This document shows positions 9,169-19,011 of a stretch of 64,000 nt of DNA, piece after piece. The stretch is taken from assembly GCF_026410305.1 (NCBI RefSeq), contig NZ_JAPMLQ010000002.1:806001-870000 (forward strand), given 5' to 3'. Positions within the stretch are counted from its first letter, which is position 1. Each line of letters begins with the position of its first letter. The notes beneath the pieces were generated by a model that ran no database searches, was not told the DNA's origin, and saw nothing but the letters and a program-made list of their open reading frames with translations. The stretch comes from Sulfitobacter sp. F26204. GTDB taxonomy: Bacteria > Pseudomonadota > Alphaproteobacteria > Rhodobacterales > Rhodobacteraceae. A program made the position numbers and the translations under genes.

Positions 9169-9364
9169 CCTGTCCGCCCTTTGGTTCGGCATATGCAAAG
9201 GCATGCCGCGATTCGTGTCTCTAATAGCTCATACTTGTTAACTATGCAGGGTTATGGGGGAAAATGCGGCAAAGGAGGTCATAAAAGATGCTATACAGGT
9301 CAGCATTTGTGACCTATAATTGCCCCAGATTGTGCAAAACTGTCGCAAGCCGAGGGAGGCCGCC

Positions 9365-12300
9365 ATGACAACGCCCAAGATTTCACTTACTGACCGCTTC
9401 GATCTGGAAAAAAGCCCGGTTCTGTTGAACGGCACCCAAGCTTTGGTGCGGTTGATGTTGATGCAAGCAGCGCGGGACCGTGCGGCAGGGCTGAACACGG
9501 CGGGTCTGGTCACAGGCTATCGCGGGTCGCCGTTGGGGGCCGTCGATTTGCAGATGGCCAGGGCCGAGAAAGTCTTGACGCAGCATCAGGTGACCTTTCA
9601 GGCCGGCCTGAATGAGGATCTGGCGGCGACCGCGCTGTGGGGGTCTCAACAGGCAGAATTGCGCGGAGAAGGAAAATACGACGGTGTGTTTGGTCTGTGG
9701 TATGGCAAGGGTCCTGGTGTAGATAGGTCGGGCGATGTGATGCGGCATGCGAACATGGCGGGGACCTCTGCGCATGGCGGCGTCCTGATGGCGATGGGCG
9801 ATGATCACACAGGCGAATCTTCTACCGTGTTGCACCAGTCGGAATGGGCGATGGTAGATGCCTATATGCCAGTGGTCAGCCCCGCAGGCGTTCAGGAAAT
9901 CCTTGATTACGGTATATACGGCTGGGCGCTGTCGCGGTTTTCGGGGCTTTGGGTTGGTCTGAAGACGATGAAAGACACGGTTGAGGCAACAAGCGTGGTA
10001 GACGGAGATCCCGGCCGGGTGCAGCTCATCGCGCCGACGTTCGATATGCCCGAAGGCGGGCTGAACATCCGGTTGGGCGATACACCCCACGCCCAGGAAG
10101 CGCGGATGATCGACCACAAACGATATGCCGCTGAAGCCTTCAGCCACGCCAACAAGATGGACAAGCGGATGTGGGGCAAACCGGGTGCCAAGTTCGGTTT
10201 TGTCGCGGCGGGCAAGAACTGGCTGGATCTGATCCACGCCATGAGCCTGCTCAACATCGACGAGAACGAGGCGGAGCGGCTGGGCATCTCGCTGTACAAG
10301 ATCGGCCAGACATTCCCGTTGGACATGCACGGGTTTCACGCCTTTGCCGAAGGGCTGGATCTGGTTGTGGTGGTTGAAGAAAAGCGTAAGCTGATCGAAG
10401 TTCAGATCAAGGAAGCGTTGTTTTCTGACCAGCACCGGCGCGTTTATGGCTGGTACAAGGGCGGTGGCGCAGGGCTGGAGCATGGCGAAGAGCTATTCCC
10501 GACGCGCGGGGCGCTGGACCCGATCTACATCGCACAAAAGTTAGGTGAAATCCTGATCGAAGAGGGACGTGAGACCGAAGGTGTCAAGGCGGGTATGGCT
10601 GCGCTGGATGAGGCGCGCCGCGCCGACAATGCCGAGGAAATCGCGGCACGGATGCCCTATTTCTGTTCCGGCTGTCCTCATAATACTTCCACCAAGGTAC
10701 CCGACGGCAGCCGTGCCTATGCGGGTATCGGGTGTCACTACATGGTGCAGTGGATGGACCGGGAAACCACCGGTTTCACCCATATGGGCGGTGAAGGTGC
10801 CAACTGGATCGGCGAAGCGCCGTTTTCGACGCGCAAGCATGTGTTCCAGAATCTTGGGGATGGTACCTATAACCATTCAGGGGTGCAGGCGATCCGTGCG
10901 GCGCTGGCTGCAGGCACGAACATTACCTACAAGATCCTGTATAATGACGCGGTAGCCATGACCGGCGGGCAGCATAACGAAGGCGATTTGAACGCGCCAC
11001 GCATTGTCGCCGAATTGCAGGCAATGGGCGTTCAGAACCTCGCCGTTGTCTATGACGAGAAAGAAGAAGTAGATTTCACAGCCTTCAAGGGTGTGGCGAT
11101 GCATGAGCGTGCGCAGATGGATGCGGTGCAAAAGGACATGGCGACCAAGGAAGGTGTCAGTGCGATTGTCTATATCCAGACATGTGCCGCCGAGAAACGC
11201 CGCCGCCGCAAACGCGGATTGTTCCCCGATCCCGACAAGCGCGTGTTTATCAACACTGATGTCTGTGAAGGTTGTGGCGACTGCGGTGTGCAGTCCAACT
11301 GTGTTTCGATCGTTCCCGAAGAAACCGAACTTGGCCGCAAGCGGGCGATTGACCAGTCTTCCTGCAACAAGGACTTTTCCTGTGTAAAGGGCTTCTGCCC
11401 ATCGTTCATCACGCTTGAAGGGGCGCAAGTGCGCAAGGATCCCACCGCCGAAATCAGCATCCCGGATCTGCCAATGCCTGATCTTCCTGAAATCGACGGC
11501 ACACATAACGTGGTGATTACAGGTGTCGGTGGAACGGGTGTTGTGACCATTGGTGCCGTGTTGGCACAGGCGGCGCAGCTTGATGGTAAAGGGGCTGGCA
11601 TGATGGAGATGGCTGGCCTTGCCCAGAAGGGTGGTGCCGTGCACATCCATTGCCGTTTGGCGAACAAGCCTGAAGACATTTCCGCCATACGGGTCGCGAC
11701 GGGAGAGGCTCATGCATTGATCGGGGGCGATCTGGTGGTGTCGGCCGGGTCCAAGACATTGGGGCTGACTCGCGCCGGGCGCACCGGTGCCGTCGTGAAT
11801 TCGCATCAGATCATCACAGGTGATTTTACCCGCGATACCGAATTCCACATGCCGTATGATCGTTTGACACTGGCTCTGGAGGCTCGGTTGAAGGACGACG
11901 TTGCTTTGTTTGATGCCTCTGATCTGGCAAAAGCGGCGCTGGGTGACAGTATTTATTCGAACATGATGGTGTTTGGCGCAGCTTGGCAAAAGGGGCTGTT
12001 GCCACTGACGCTGGAAAGTCTGCAAGATGCGATCCGCCTGAACGGTGCAGCGGTTGAGCGTAACCTGCGCGCCTTTGAAATCGGGCGCTGGGCAGTGCTT
12101 TATCCACAAGATGCGGCACGGGTGGCAGAACCCAAGGTGGTATCCTTGCCCAAGACGCTGGAGGACAAGATTGCCTTTCGCATTGAACACCTGACCGCAT
12201 ATCAAGGCAAGCGGCTGGCAAATCGCTATGCCAAGCTGGTGAATGGGATCAAGGACAGGGCGGTCAAGGCCGCTGCGGCCGATGGTTATCACAAGTTACT

Positions 12301-12781
12301 GGCCTACAAGGATGAATATGAGGTGGCGCGACTGCTTTTGAGCAGCCGAGAGAAGGCCCAGGCCGAATTTGATGGCGATTTTAGGATGACCTTCAATCTG
12401 GCACCGCCATTGTTGTCCAGAACCGGTCCGGATGGCCGCCCCATGAAGCGCGAATTTGGTCCATGGCTGGAAGGTCCCATGCGTTTGCTGGCGCGGATGA
12501 AAGCCCTGCGCGGCACACCGTTTGATCCCTTTGGCTATACCGCCGAGCGCAAGATGGAGCGCGGATTGATCCAGCAATACGAACGCGACATGGATGAAGT
12601 ACTGCCAAAGCTCAATGACCAGAACCGTGAGGCGATTGTTGCGCTGGCTGAACTACCCAAGCAGATCAGAGGGTTCGGGCCGGTCAAACAGGCCGCAGAA
12701 GCCAAGGCCGCGAAACGGCGTGAGGAGTTGTTGAGCGTGATCCGTTCCGGCGGGGCAGAAATGGGCAAAGCCGCTGAATAA
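9365..12781 (+). CDS. Indolepyruvate ferredoxin oxidoreductase, fused alpha/beta subunits
   Basis: 1138 residues from the ATG at 9365, which has GGGAGG 6 bases upstream. It oxidatively decarboxylates aryl 2-oxoacids such as indolepyruvate to acyl-CoA with ferredoxin as acceptor. The chain holds, in order, a pyrimidine-binding domain, a CPHNTS motif near 436, a thiamine-diphosphate site (GEGANWIG near 475; GDGTYNHSG near 500), a cysteine-rich iron-sulfur segment starting CEGCGDCGVQSNC near 633, and a C-terminal gamma domain starting VVITGVGGTGVVTIG near 715. Archaeal enzymes split these parts between IorA and IorB; a single-chain form of this size is normal in alphaproteobacteria. It likely serves aromatic amino acid or related keto-acid catabolism. 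Confidence 0.93.
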   Translation: MTTPKISLTDRFDLEKSPVLLNGTQALVRLMLMQAARDRAAGLNTAGLVTGYRGSPLGAVDLQMARAEKVLTQHQVTFQAGLNEDLAATALWGSQQAELRGEGKYDGVFGLWYGKGPGVDRSGDVMRHANMAGTSAHGGVLMAMGDDHTGESSTVLHQSEWAMVDAYMPVVSPAGVQEILDYGIYGWALSRFSGLWVGLKTMKDTVEATSVVDGDPGRVQLIAPTFDMPEGGLNIRLGDTPHAQEARMIDHKRYAAEAFSHANKMDKRMWGKPGAKFGFVAAGKNWLDLIHAMSLLNIDENEAERLGISLYKIGQTFPLDMHGFHAFAEGLDLVVVVEEKRKLIEVQIKEALFSDQHRRVYGWYKGGGAGLEHGEELFPTRGALDPIYIAQKLGEILIEEGRETEGVKAGMAALDEARRADNAEEIAARMPYFCSGCPHNTSTKVPDGSRAYAGIGCHYMVQWMDRETTGFTHMGGEGANWIGEAPFSTRKHVFQNLGDGTYNHSGVQAIRAALAAGTNITYKILYNDAVAMTGGQHNEGDLNAPRIVAELQAMGVQNLAVVYDEKEEVDFTAFKGVAMHERAQMDAVQKDMATKEGVSAIVYIQTCAAEKRRRRKRGLFPDPDKRVFINTDVCEGCGDCGVQSNCVSIVPEETELGRKRAIDQSSCNKDFSCVKGFCPSFITLEGAQVRKDPTAEISIPDLPMPDLPEIDGTHNVVITGVGGTGVVTIGAVLAQAAQLDGKGAGMMEMAGLAQKGGAVHIHCRLANKPEDISAIRVATGEAHALIGGDLVVSAGSKTLGLTRAGRTGAVVNSHQIITGDFTRDTEFHMPYDRLTLALEARLKDDVALFDASDLAKAALGDSIYSNMMVFGAAWQKGLLPLTLESLQDAIRLNGAAVERNLRAFEIGRWAVLYPQDAARVAEPKVVSLPKTLEDKIAFRIEHLTAYQGKRLANRYAKLVNGIKDRAVKAAAADGYHKLLAYKDEYEVARLLLSSREKAQAEFDGDFRMTFNLAPPLLSRTGPDGRPMKREFGPWLEGPMRLLARMKALRGTPFDPFGYTAERKMERGLIQQYERDMDEVLPKLNDQNREAIVALAELPKQIRGFGPVKQAAEAKAAKRREELLSVIRSGGAEMGKAAE

Positions 12782-12854
12782 AACCCTTTGTGGATTTCCG
12801 TCGCAAAGCTACGTATGAGACGATGAACGCGAGTGCCAAACAGGGTAGTACAGC

Positions 12855-13664
12855 ATGGCAGTGGGTATTTTTGACAGTGGTTTGGGCGGTCTTACCGTTT
12901 TGTCAGCCGTTCAGGACCGGCTGCCTGATGTGGATTTTGTTTATCTCGCGGATAGCGCGCATGCGCCCTATGGGGTGCGGACGGCTGACGACATCTACGC
13001 CTTGACCAAGACAGCGACGCAACGCCTTTTTGATGCGGGTTGTGATTTGGTGATCCTGGCCTGCAATACGGCGTCTGCGGCAGCATTGCGCCGGATGCAG
13101 GAGGGTTGGGTGCCGTCGGACAAACGCGTCTTGGGGGTGTTTGTGCCCCTGATCGAAGCACTGACAGAGCGTCAGTGGGGCGATAATTCACCGCCACGCG
13201 AAGTGGCGGTCAAACACGTCGGGCTCTTCGCCACACCTGCAACCGTGGCGTCGCGGGCCTTTCAGCGCGAGCTGGCCTTTCGCGCGATCGGGGTGGATGT
13301 CGAAGCCCAGGCTTGCGGCGGCGTTGTCGATGCAATCGAAGAGGGTGATTTCATCCTCGCCGAAGCCTTGGTGCGCAGTCATGTGGATGCGCTTAAACGC
13401 AAGATGCCGGAACCTCAGGCCGCCATTCTGGGCTGCACCCATTATCCGCTGATGCAAGAGACCTTTCAGGAGGCGCTGGGCGCGGAGGTGAAGGTATATT
13501 CTCAGGCCAATCTGGTGGCCGAAAGCCTGGCGGATTATCTGGGGCGCCATCCTGACAAACTGGGTACAGGCGAGGCTGCGTTTTTGACAACGGGGGATCC
13601 CCGGCAGGTTTCCAGCCGCGCGACACAGTTTTTGCGACGATCAATCCAGTTCACTGCTGCTTGA
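12855..13664 (+). CDS. murI: Glutamate racemase
   Basis: 269 residues. It makes D-glutamate for peptidoglycan. The start [16 protein letters not shown] has the catalytic-pocket Asp-Ser pair, and the two catalytic cysteines are seen in LACNTAS near residue 73 and LGCTHYPL near 193. Length and motif spacing are normal. It follows the oxidoreductase by 73 bases and precedes argC by 38 bases on the same strand, so read-through into argC is plausible, though no functional tie links the three. Confidence 0.96.
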   Translation: MAVGIFDSGLGGLTVLSAVQDRLPDVDFVYLADSAHAPYGVRTADDIYALTKTATQRLFDAGCDLVILACNTASAAALRRMQEGWVPSDKRVLGVFVPLIEALTERQWGDNSPPREVAVKHVGLFATPATVASRAFQRELAFRAIGVDVEAQACGGVVDAIEEGDFILAEALVRSHVDALKRKMPEPQAAILGCTHYPLMQETFQEALGAEVKVYSQANLVAESLADYLGRHPDKLGTGEAAFLTTGDPRQVSSRATQFLRRSIQFTAA

Positions 13665-13702
13665 TTCTCGCTTAAACGTCACCCGAACAAGGGATACCTA
13701 CC

Positions 13703-14728
13703 ATGTACAATATCGCAATTCTGGGCGCTTCCGGTTACACAGGTGCCGAACTGATCCGGCTGATTGCCGGACATTCTTTGATGAAAATCACGGCTTTGGG
13801 GGGGAACTCCAAGGCTGGGCAGAGAATGACCGAAGTCTTTCCGCATCTGCGGCATCTGGATTTACCCGCACTCGTGACCATCGAAGACATCGATTTCGCT
13901 GAGATTGATCTGTGCTTTTGCGCCTTGCCACACAAAACGTCGCAAGAGGTGATCGCGAAGCTTCCGAAAACACTAAAGATCGTCGATCTCTCCGCCGATT
14001 TCCGGCTGCGCGATCCGGCGGAATACCAAAAGTGGTACGGCAACGCCCATGCCGCTATGGAACAGCAGGCCGAGGCGGTTTATGGCCTGACGGAATTCTA
14101 CCGCGATGAGATCAAGGCAGCGCGACTGGTTGCTGGTACGGGCTGCAACGCCGCGACTGGTCAGTTTGCCTTGCGGCCATTGATTTCGGGCGGTCTGATT
14201 GATCTGGATGACATCATCCTTGATTTGAAATGTGCGGTATCCGGCGCGGGGCGGTCCTTGAAGGAAAACCTGCTGCATGCGGAATTGTCCGAAGGCTATC
14301 ACGCCTATGCGACAGGGGGCACGCACCGGCATCTTGGGGAATTCGATCAGGAGTTTTCGGCGCTGGCCGGGCGACCGGTGAAGGTTCAATTCACGCCTCA
14401 TCTGGTTCCCGCCAACCGCGGTATTTTGGCGACATGCTACGTTAAAGGTGAAGCTGAACATATTCATAATGCGTTAGAAAAAACGTATCAGGATGAACCC
14501 TTCATCGAGGTGTTGCCGCTGGGCGAGGCACCAAGCACACGGCATATTCGTGGATCGAATTTCTGTCATATCGGCGTGACCGCTGACCGGATTTCGGGCC
14601 GGGCCATCGTAATCGCCGCCCTTGATAACCTGACGAAGGGCAGCAGCGGACAAGCGTTGCAGAATGCGAACCTGATGTTAGGTATTGAAGAGACCGAGGG
14701 GCTGATGATAGCCCCGCTATTTCCGTGA
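13703..14728 (+). CDS. argC: N-acetyl-gamma-glutamyl-phosphate reductase
   Basis: 341 residues; third step of arginine synthesis, NADPH-dependent. The N-terminal dinucleotide site [13 protein letters not shown] spans residues 8-20 and the catalytic cysteine lies in GTGCNAATG near residue 148; HLGEFDQE and [10 protein letters not shown] follow in the expected order. This is the long (type 1) ArgC. The TGA stop overlaps a GTG that could start ccmE and lies 5 bases before the ATG of ccmE, so the two genes are probably on one message. Confidence 0.96.
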   Translation: MYNIAILGASGYTGAELIRLIAGHSLMKITALGGNSKAGQRMTEVFPHLRHLDLPALVTIEDIDFAEIDLCFCALPHKTSQEVIAKLPKTLKIVDLSADFRLRDPAEYQKWYGNAHAAMEQQAEAVYGLTEFYRDEIKAARLVAGTGCNAATGQFALRPLISGGLIDLDDIILDLKCAVSGAGRSLKENLLHAELSEGYHAYATGGTHRHLGEFDQEFSALAGRPVKVQFTPHLVPANRGILATCYVKGEAEHIHNALEKTYQDEPFIEVLPLGEAPSTRHIRGSNFCHIGVTADRISGRAIVIAALDNLTKGSSGQALQNANLMLGIEETEGLMIAPLFP

Positions 14729-14733
14729 GTGCT

Positions 14734-15177
14734 ATGAAAAGTTTGAAAAAACAAAGGCGTATTCAGGTGATTGCCGTCGCGATTGTGGCGCTGATCGCCT
14801 CGACGGCGCTGATTGGCTATGCGATGCGCGACGGGATCAATTTTTTTCGCGCACCGTCACAAGTGATCGCAGAACCCCCCGGTGCCACCGAGGTTTTTCG
14901 CATCGGCGGTCTGGTCGAAGAAGGCACGCTGGTGCGGGGCGAAAGCGAAACCGTCAGTTTCAACGTGACGGATGGCGGGGCATCGGTGCCTGTCACCTAT
15001 CGCGGTGTCCTGCCTGATCTGTTTGAAGAAAACCAAGGCATGGTCGGGACCGGGCGTTACGTGAACGGCGTCTTTGAAGCGACTGAAATACTTGCGAAAC
15101 ATGATGAAACCTACATGCCTACAGAAGTGATCGATGCCCTCAAGGAACAGGGTGTTTATGTTGAGCCTGAAAGCTAA
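14734..15177 (+). CDS. ccmE: Cytochrome c maturation haem chaperone CcmE
   Basis: 147 residues from the ATG at 14734 (MKSLKKQRRIQVIAV); a GTG at 14725 inside the argC stop would add three residues. One N-terminal membrane helix (about residues 9-28) anchors a periplasmic beta-barrel. The haem-binding histidine of the family is present in KHDETYMP, with the usual HxxxY spacing, near residue 122. CcmE receives haem from CcmABCD and passes it to the CcmF/H complex, both encoded downstream. An endolysin/holin pair separates ccmE from ccmF. Confidence 0.96.
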   Translation: MKSLKKQRRIQVIAVAIVALIASTALIGYAMRDGINFFRAPSQVIAEPPGATEVFRIGGLVEEGTLVRGESETVSFNVTDGGASVPVTYRGVLPDLFEENQGMVGTGRYVNGVFEATEILAKHDETYMPTEVIDALKEQGVYVEPES

Positions 15178-15251
15178 GACCGTGCGCTGCCCTTAGACGT
15201 TCTTAACCACTTTTTGCCCTTTTGAACCGCGAACAGCGGGCAAGGGTGTGT

Positions 15252-15863
15252 ATGATTTCGGTCAGGGATATTGCAGAAAATATCGTAATCCGCGAAGGCG
15301 GTTTCGTGAACGATCCCGATGATCCGGGCGGGGCGACGAATTTTGGCGTTACGATTCATACGCTGCGGCGCTTGGGCCTTGATCTGACAGCAGACGGACA
15401 TGTGGATAAACATGACGTCAAAGCGTTAACGCGGGCCCAAGCCGTAGATATTTTCATAAAACACTATTTCGAGGGACCGCGGATCTGTGACTTGCCTGAA
15501 CCTTTGCAGGCAACGGTTTTTGACATGCAGGTGAACGCGGGATCCAATGCGATCCGTATTCTTCAACAGCTCCTGCGTGAGATGGGGATCAATGTCACTG
15601 TTGATGGCGTTCTGGGCCCGCAAAGTATCGCTGGTGTGAAACAGGCGATGGCTGCTGCACCGGATCATCTGGTTGATGCCTACGGGATTGCGCGGCGCAA
15701 TTATTACTTTCGGCTTGCGGACCGTCGGGCGGCAAGCCGCAAATATGTCCGCACGCAGGCAGGCGGAAAAGGCGGTTGGATCAAACGTGCCGAGGATTTC
15801 ATCGCACCGCGCTACCATCTGAGCGATCAGGCATTTAGACAAAGGGTTGCGTCATGGGGGTAA
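15252..15863 (+). CDS. Glycoside hydrolase 108-type endolysin (candidate GTA lysis enzyme)
   Basis: 203 residues from the ATG at 15252 (MISVRDIAENIVIREGGFV), preceded by AAGGG; a start at 15222 is possible but adds no conserved sequence. The REGGFVNDPDDPGGATNFGV motif at residues 13-32 is the active-site signature of the GH108 N-acetylmuramidase family (catalytic Glu in EGG), and the C-terminal half fits the peptidoglycan-binding PG_binding_3 domain (VDGVLGPQSI). It has no signal peptide, as expected for an enzyme released by a holin. The next gene is such a holin and overlaps its end. In Rhodobacter capsulatus an endolysin-holin pair outside the main cluster releases the gene transfer agent, and this pair is a good candidate for the same role. 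Confidence 0.88.
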   Translation: MISVRDIAENIVIREGGFVNDPDDPGGATNFGVTIHTLRRLGLDLTADGHVDKHDVKALTRAQAVDIFIKHYFEGPRICDLPEPLQATVFDMQVNAGSNAIRILQQLLREMGINVTVDGVLGPQSIAGVKQAMAAAPDHLVDAYGIARRNYYFRLADRRAASRKYVRTQAGGKGGWIKRAEDFIAPRYHLSDQAFRQRVASWG

Positions 15864-16429
15864 TGGAGCGGCTGTTTGCGATGCTGTTTGGTAGGCAAAC
15901 CAATGTCCTGCGTGAAACGGTTGAGGTCTTTCGCGAAAATGCGGAAGCAAACGCTGAACGGGGTGCCGCTACACAAAAACAGGCCATGAGCCAGTTCGGG
16001 GCAGAGTTCATTGCGCCGCGTCGCGGGGGATTTGACCGGTTCATGGACGGGGTGAACCGTTTGCCGCGCCCTGCCTTGGCACTGGGAACCTTGGGGTTGT
16101 TCGTTTCGGCGATGGTTGCGCCGTTGTGGTTTGCCGAACGGATGCAGGGCATCGCATTGGTGCCAGAGCCGTTGTGGTGGTTGCTGGGTGTCATCGTTTC
16201 TTTTTATTTTGGTGCGCGCCATCAAATCAAAGTGCAGGACTTTCAACGCGAGATTGCCAGCGGTGTTGCACGGGTACCCGAAGTATTGCACAACATTCAC
16301 GCCATCCGCGACCTCCGGTATGATCAAGTTGCGCTTGCCGATACCGGGCCGGATGCCGCATTGTCCCTGAGTGCGGTCAAAGCGGCAGAAAACGCCGCGT
16401 TGGAGGCCTGGAAACAGTCACGCCGCTGA
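15854..16429 (+). CDS. Holin-family membrane protein (3-TM type)
   Basis: 191 residues from the ATG at 15854, or 188 from an ATG at 15863 that overlaps the endolysin TAA stop. Either way translation is coupled to the endolysin. The protein opens with an amphipathic charged segment, then RPALALGTLGLFVSAMVAPLWF (about residues 75-96) and EPLWWLLGVIVSFYFGARHQ (about 107-126) form membrane helices, in the pattern of the Holin_3TMs family common in Rhodobacterales. The C-terminal 60 residues are soluble. Holins pore the inner membrane so that the endolysin can reach the wall. Sitting inside the ccm operon, the pair may be driven by its own promoter at 15178-15251. Confidence 0.85.
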   Translation: MGVMERLFAMLFGRQTNVLRETVEVFRENAEANAERGAATQKQAMSQFGAEFIAPRRGGFDRFMDGVNRLPRPALALGTLGLFVSAMVAPLWFAERMQGIALVPEPLWWLLGVIVSFYFGARHQIKVQDFQREIASGVARVPEVLHNIHAIRDLRYDQVALADTGPDAALSLSAVKAAENAALEAWKQSRR

Positions 16430-16503
16430 CTGCGACGCTTTGTACGGCAAGTTGGGTAGAATTGGCGTGGCGGTGTCAGCATTTGCACCCTATATTGCCA
16501 CCT

Positions 16504-18471
16504 ATGATTACAGAACTCGGACATTTCGCCCTAATCCTGGCCTTTGCTGTTGCGATTGTGCAGATGGTCGTGCCCCTGATCGGTGCACATAAACGCTGGT
16601 CTGGCTGGATGGCGGTTGCTGAACCGGCTGCGGGGGCCCAATTCGCCCTGACGGCCCTGGCGTTCGGCGCTCTGATGTGGGGGTTTGTGACTTCTGATTT
16701 CTCATTGCGTCTGGTTTGGTTGAACAGCCATTCGGCCAAGCCGATGTTGTATAAAATCAGCGGCACCTGGGGAAATCACGAAGGTTCGATGCTGCTGTGG
16801 GTGTTGATTCTTACTTTGTTTGGAGCAATGGCAGCCTGGTTTGGTGGCAACTTGCCACCGACCTTGCGCGCGCGGGTGCTGGCTGTTCAATCGGCAATTG
16901 CGGTCGCATTTTTTGCATTTATTCTGTTCACGTCCAATCCTTTCTTACGGCTGGAAACACCGCCGTTTGATGGTCAGGATCTCAACCCTTTGTTGCAGGA
17001 TCCTGGATTGGCCTTTCATCCTCCGTTTCTGTACCTTGGATATGTGGGGTTGAGCATGGCCTTCAGCTTTGCTGTTGCAGCGCTGATCGAGGGGCGGGTG
17101 GATGCTGCTTGGGGCCGTTGGGTGCGGCCGTGGACACTGGCGGCATGGATATTCCTGACCATCGGGATCGCTTTGGGGTCGTGGTGGGCCTATTATGAGC
17201 TCGGCTGGGGCGGGTTCTGGTTCTGGGATCCGGTTGAAAACGCTTCCTTCATGCCGTGGCTTCTTGCGGCTGCCTTGTTGCATTCTGCGATCGTCGTGGA
17301 AAAGCGCGAAGCCTTGAAAAGCTGGACAATCCTGTTGGCAATCCTTGCCTTCGGTTTCTCGCTGATCGGCACTTTCATCGTGCGTTCCGGTCTGCTGACA
17401 TCGGTGCATGCCTTTGCCAACGACCCGGAACGAGGTGTGTTTATCCTCATGATTCTGGGGTTCTTCATGGGTGGTGCTCTGGTTCTGTTCACGTTGCGGG
17501 CCGGCACGATGGAGGCCAAGGGGGTATTTGGTCTGGTGAGCCGCGAGTCCGCCTTGGTGGTGAACAACCTGTTATTGGCCGTCGCTTGTTTTGTGGTTTT
17601 TGTGGGCACCATGTGGCCGCTCGTTGCTGAGATGTTTTTTGATCGTAAACTCAGTGTGGGGCCGCCGTTTTTCAACGCGGCCTTTACCCCATTTATGGTT
17701 GCCCTTGGTTTGATCTTGCCCGTGGGGTCGGTGATGCCGTGGAAAAGAGCGCGCATTTTCAAAGCGATGCGGCCGTTGCGCTATGTTTTTGTCCTGGCCC
17801 TGGCCTTGGGCGGGTTAAGCTATGCCATGCAGACCGGGCGCAGCATGATCGGGCCGCTGGGTCTGTTCCTGGGGGCATGGTTGGTGATGGGTGTGGGCGT
17901 CGAACTGGCGCAACGTACAGGGCGCGGGTCTGATCGTTTACGGCGTCTGACACGTTTGCCACGGGCTGATTGGGGTAAGGCAACAGCCCACGCCGGCCTT
18001 GGTGTGACCATTGCGGGGATCGCAGGACTGACCGCCTGGACGCAGGATGATATTCGCGTCGCACAATTGAATAAGCCGTGGAATGTCGGCAAATACGAAC
18101 TGACGCTCACCGATGTTCAGGACCTGCGCGGCCCGAATTACCTGTCGACGATGGGCATGGTGGATTTGGCGCAAAAGGGTGAACTGGTCGCGCAACTACG
18201 CCCGGAAAAGCGATTCTATCCGGTGGCGCAGATGCCGACAACAGAAGCGGGCATCGATTCCGATTTCCTTCGGGATGTATATGTTGTGATCGGGGACCAG
18301 CAGAATAACGGCGGCTGGACGGTAAGAACCTATATCAAACCGTTGACGGCCTGGATCTGGCTGGGCTGTGCGATGATGGCGCTTGGCGGTGTGTTCAGTT
18401 TGAGCGATCGTCGGTTCCGCGTGGCCGCCGGGGCAAGTAAGGCGCGCAGAACGCCGGTGCCAGCCGAATGA
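16504..18471 (+). CDS. ccmF: Cytochrome c haem lyase subunit CcmF
   Basis: 655 residues from the ATG at 16504 (MITELGHFALILAF), where the first membrane helix begins; an earlier in-frame ATG at 16462 is not supported. About 14-15 hydrophobic helices are visible. The tryptophan-rich WWD haem-handling loop is present as GWGGFWFWDPVENASFMPW near residues 231-249, with conserved periplasmic histidines around it. With CcmH it attaches haem to the CXXCH motif of apocytochromes c. The stop overlaps the ccmH start by four bases (ATGA). Confidence 0.97.
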   Translation: MITELGHFALILAFAVAIVQMVVPLIGAHKRWSGWMAVAEPAAGAQFALTALAFGALMWGFVTSDFSLRLVWLNSHSAKPMLYKISGTWGNHEGSMLLWVLILTLFGAMAAWFGGNLPPTLRARVLAVQSAIAVAFFAFILFTSNPFLRLETPPFDGQDLNPLLQDPGLAFHPPFLYLGYVGLSMAFSFAVAALIEGRVDAAWGRWVRPWTLAAWIFLTIGIALGSWWAYYELGWGGFWFWDPVENASFMPWLLAAALLHSAIVVEKREALKSWTILLAILAFGFSLIGTFIVRSGLLTSVHAFANDPERGVFILMILGFFMGGALVLFTLRAGTMEAKGVFGLVSRESALVVNNLLLAVACFVVFVGTMWPLVAEMFFDRKLSVGPPFFNAAFTPFMVALGLILPVGSVMPWKRARIFKAMRPLRYVFVLALALGGLSYAMQTGRSMIGPLGLFLGAWLVMGVGVELAQRTGRGSDRLRRLTRLPRADWGKATAHAGLGVTIAGIAGLTAWTQDDIRVAQLNKPWNVGKYELTLTDVQDLRGPNYLSTMGMVDLAQKGELVAQLRPEKRFYPVAQMPTTEAGIDSDFLRDVYVVIGDQQNNGGWTVRTYIKPLTAWIWLGCAMMALGGVFSLSDRRFRVAAGASKARRTPVPAE

Positions 18472-18920
18472 AACCCCTGGTGTTGTTCATGATGCTGTTT
18501 GCTGCGCCGCTTTGGGCGGTGCAGCCGGATGAGATTTTGGACGATCCGGTGCTTGAACAGCGAGCACGTGATCTGTCCAAGGGGCTGCGCTGTCTGGTCT
18601 GCCAGAACGAGAGTATTGATGAAAGTGAGGCAACTCTGGCCCGCGATCTGCGTCTGTTGTTGCGCGAGCGGCTGGTGGCGGGTGACAGTGACGAACAGGC
18701 CGTTGACTTCATCGTCGCGCGGTATGGGGAATTTGTATTGTTGAACCCGCCTGTTACTGGTGCCAATTGGCTCCTTTGGGGAGCGGGACCATTAATGCTG
18801 TTATTGGCGGGCGGATTGGGAATGAGCTATCTGCGCAGACGTTCGGTGGCTCAAACGGGCGGCGAGGTTCCTTTGACGCAGGACGAACAAACGCGACTGA
18901 ATGAGATCTTGCGCCGCTGA
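18468..18920 (+). CDS. ccmH: Cytochrome c maturation protein CcmH (CycL type)
   Basis: 150 residues. A short signal/anchor segment (LVLFMMLFAAPLWAV) is followed by the redox motif LRCLVCQ near residues 41-47, which reduces apocytochrome disulfides for the haem lyase. A C-terminal membrane helix (LLWGAGPLMLLLAGGLGMSYL, about 103-123) anchors it. It lacks a TPR domain, so this is the short CcmH/CycL form, and the TPR-bearing CcmI must be elsewhere. Start overlaps ccmF by four bases. Confidence 0.96.
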   Translation: MKPLVLFMMLFAAPLWAVQPDEILDDPVLEQRARDLSKGLRCLVCQNESIDESEATLARDLRLLLRERLVAGDSDEQAVDFIVARYGEFVLLNPPVTGANWLLWGAGPLMLLLAGGLGMSYLRRRSVAQTGGEVPLTQDEQTRLNEILRR

Positions 18921-19011
18921 TTGCAATTTTGCACGGTGACGTCCGGTTTTGCTGGTTCCTTTGATCTGCTTTGGTATCACTGTGCCAGACCCGCCATAGA
19001 AGGACCGGACC

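Noticed and set aside
9383..10483. Long minus-strand frame (366 codons) opposite the indolepyruvate oxidoreductase gene
   Set aside because: It lies wholly antisense to a well-supported gene, has no similarity and reflects GC-rich third positions; the frame at 10877-12292 is rejected for the same reason.
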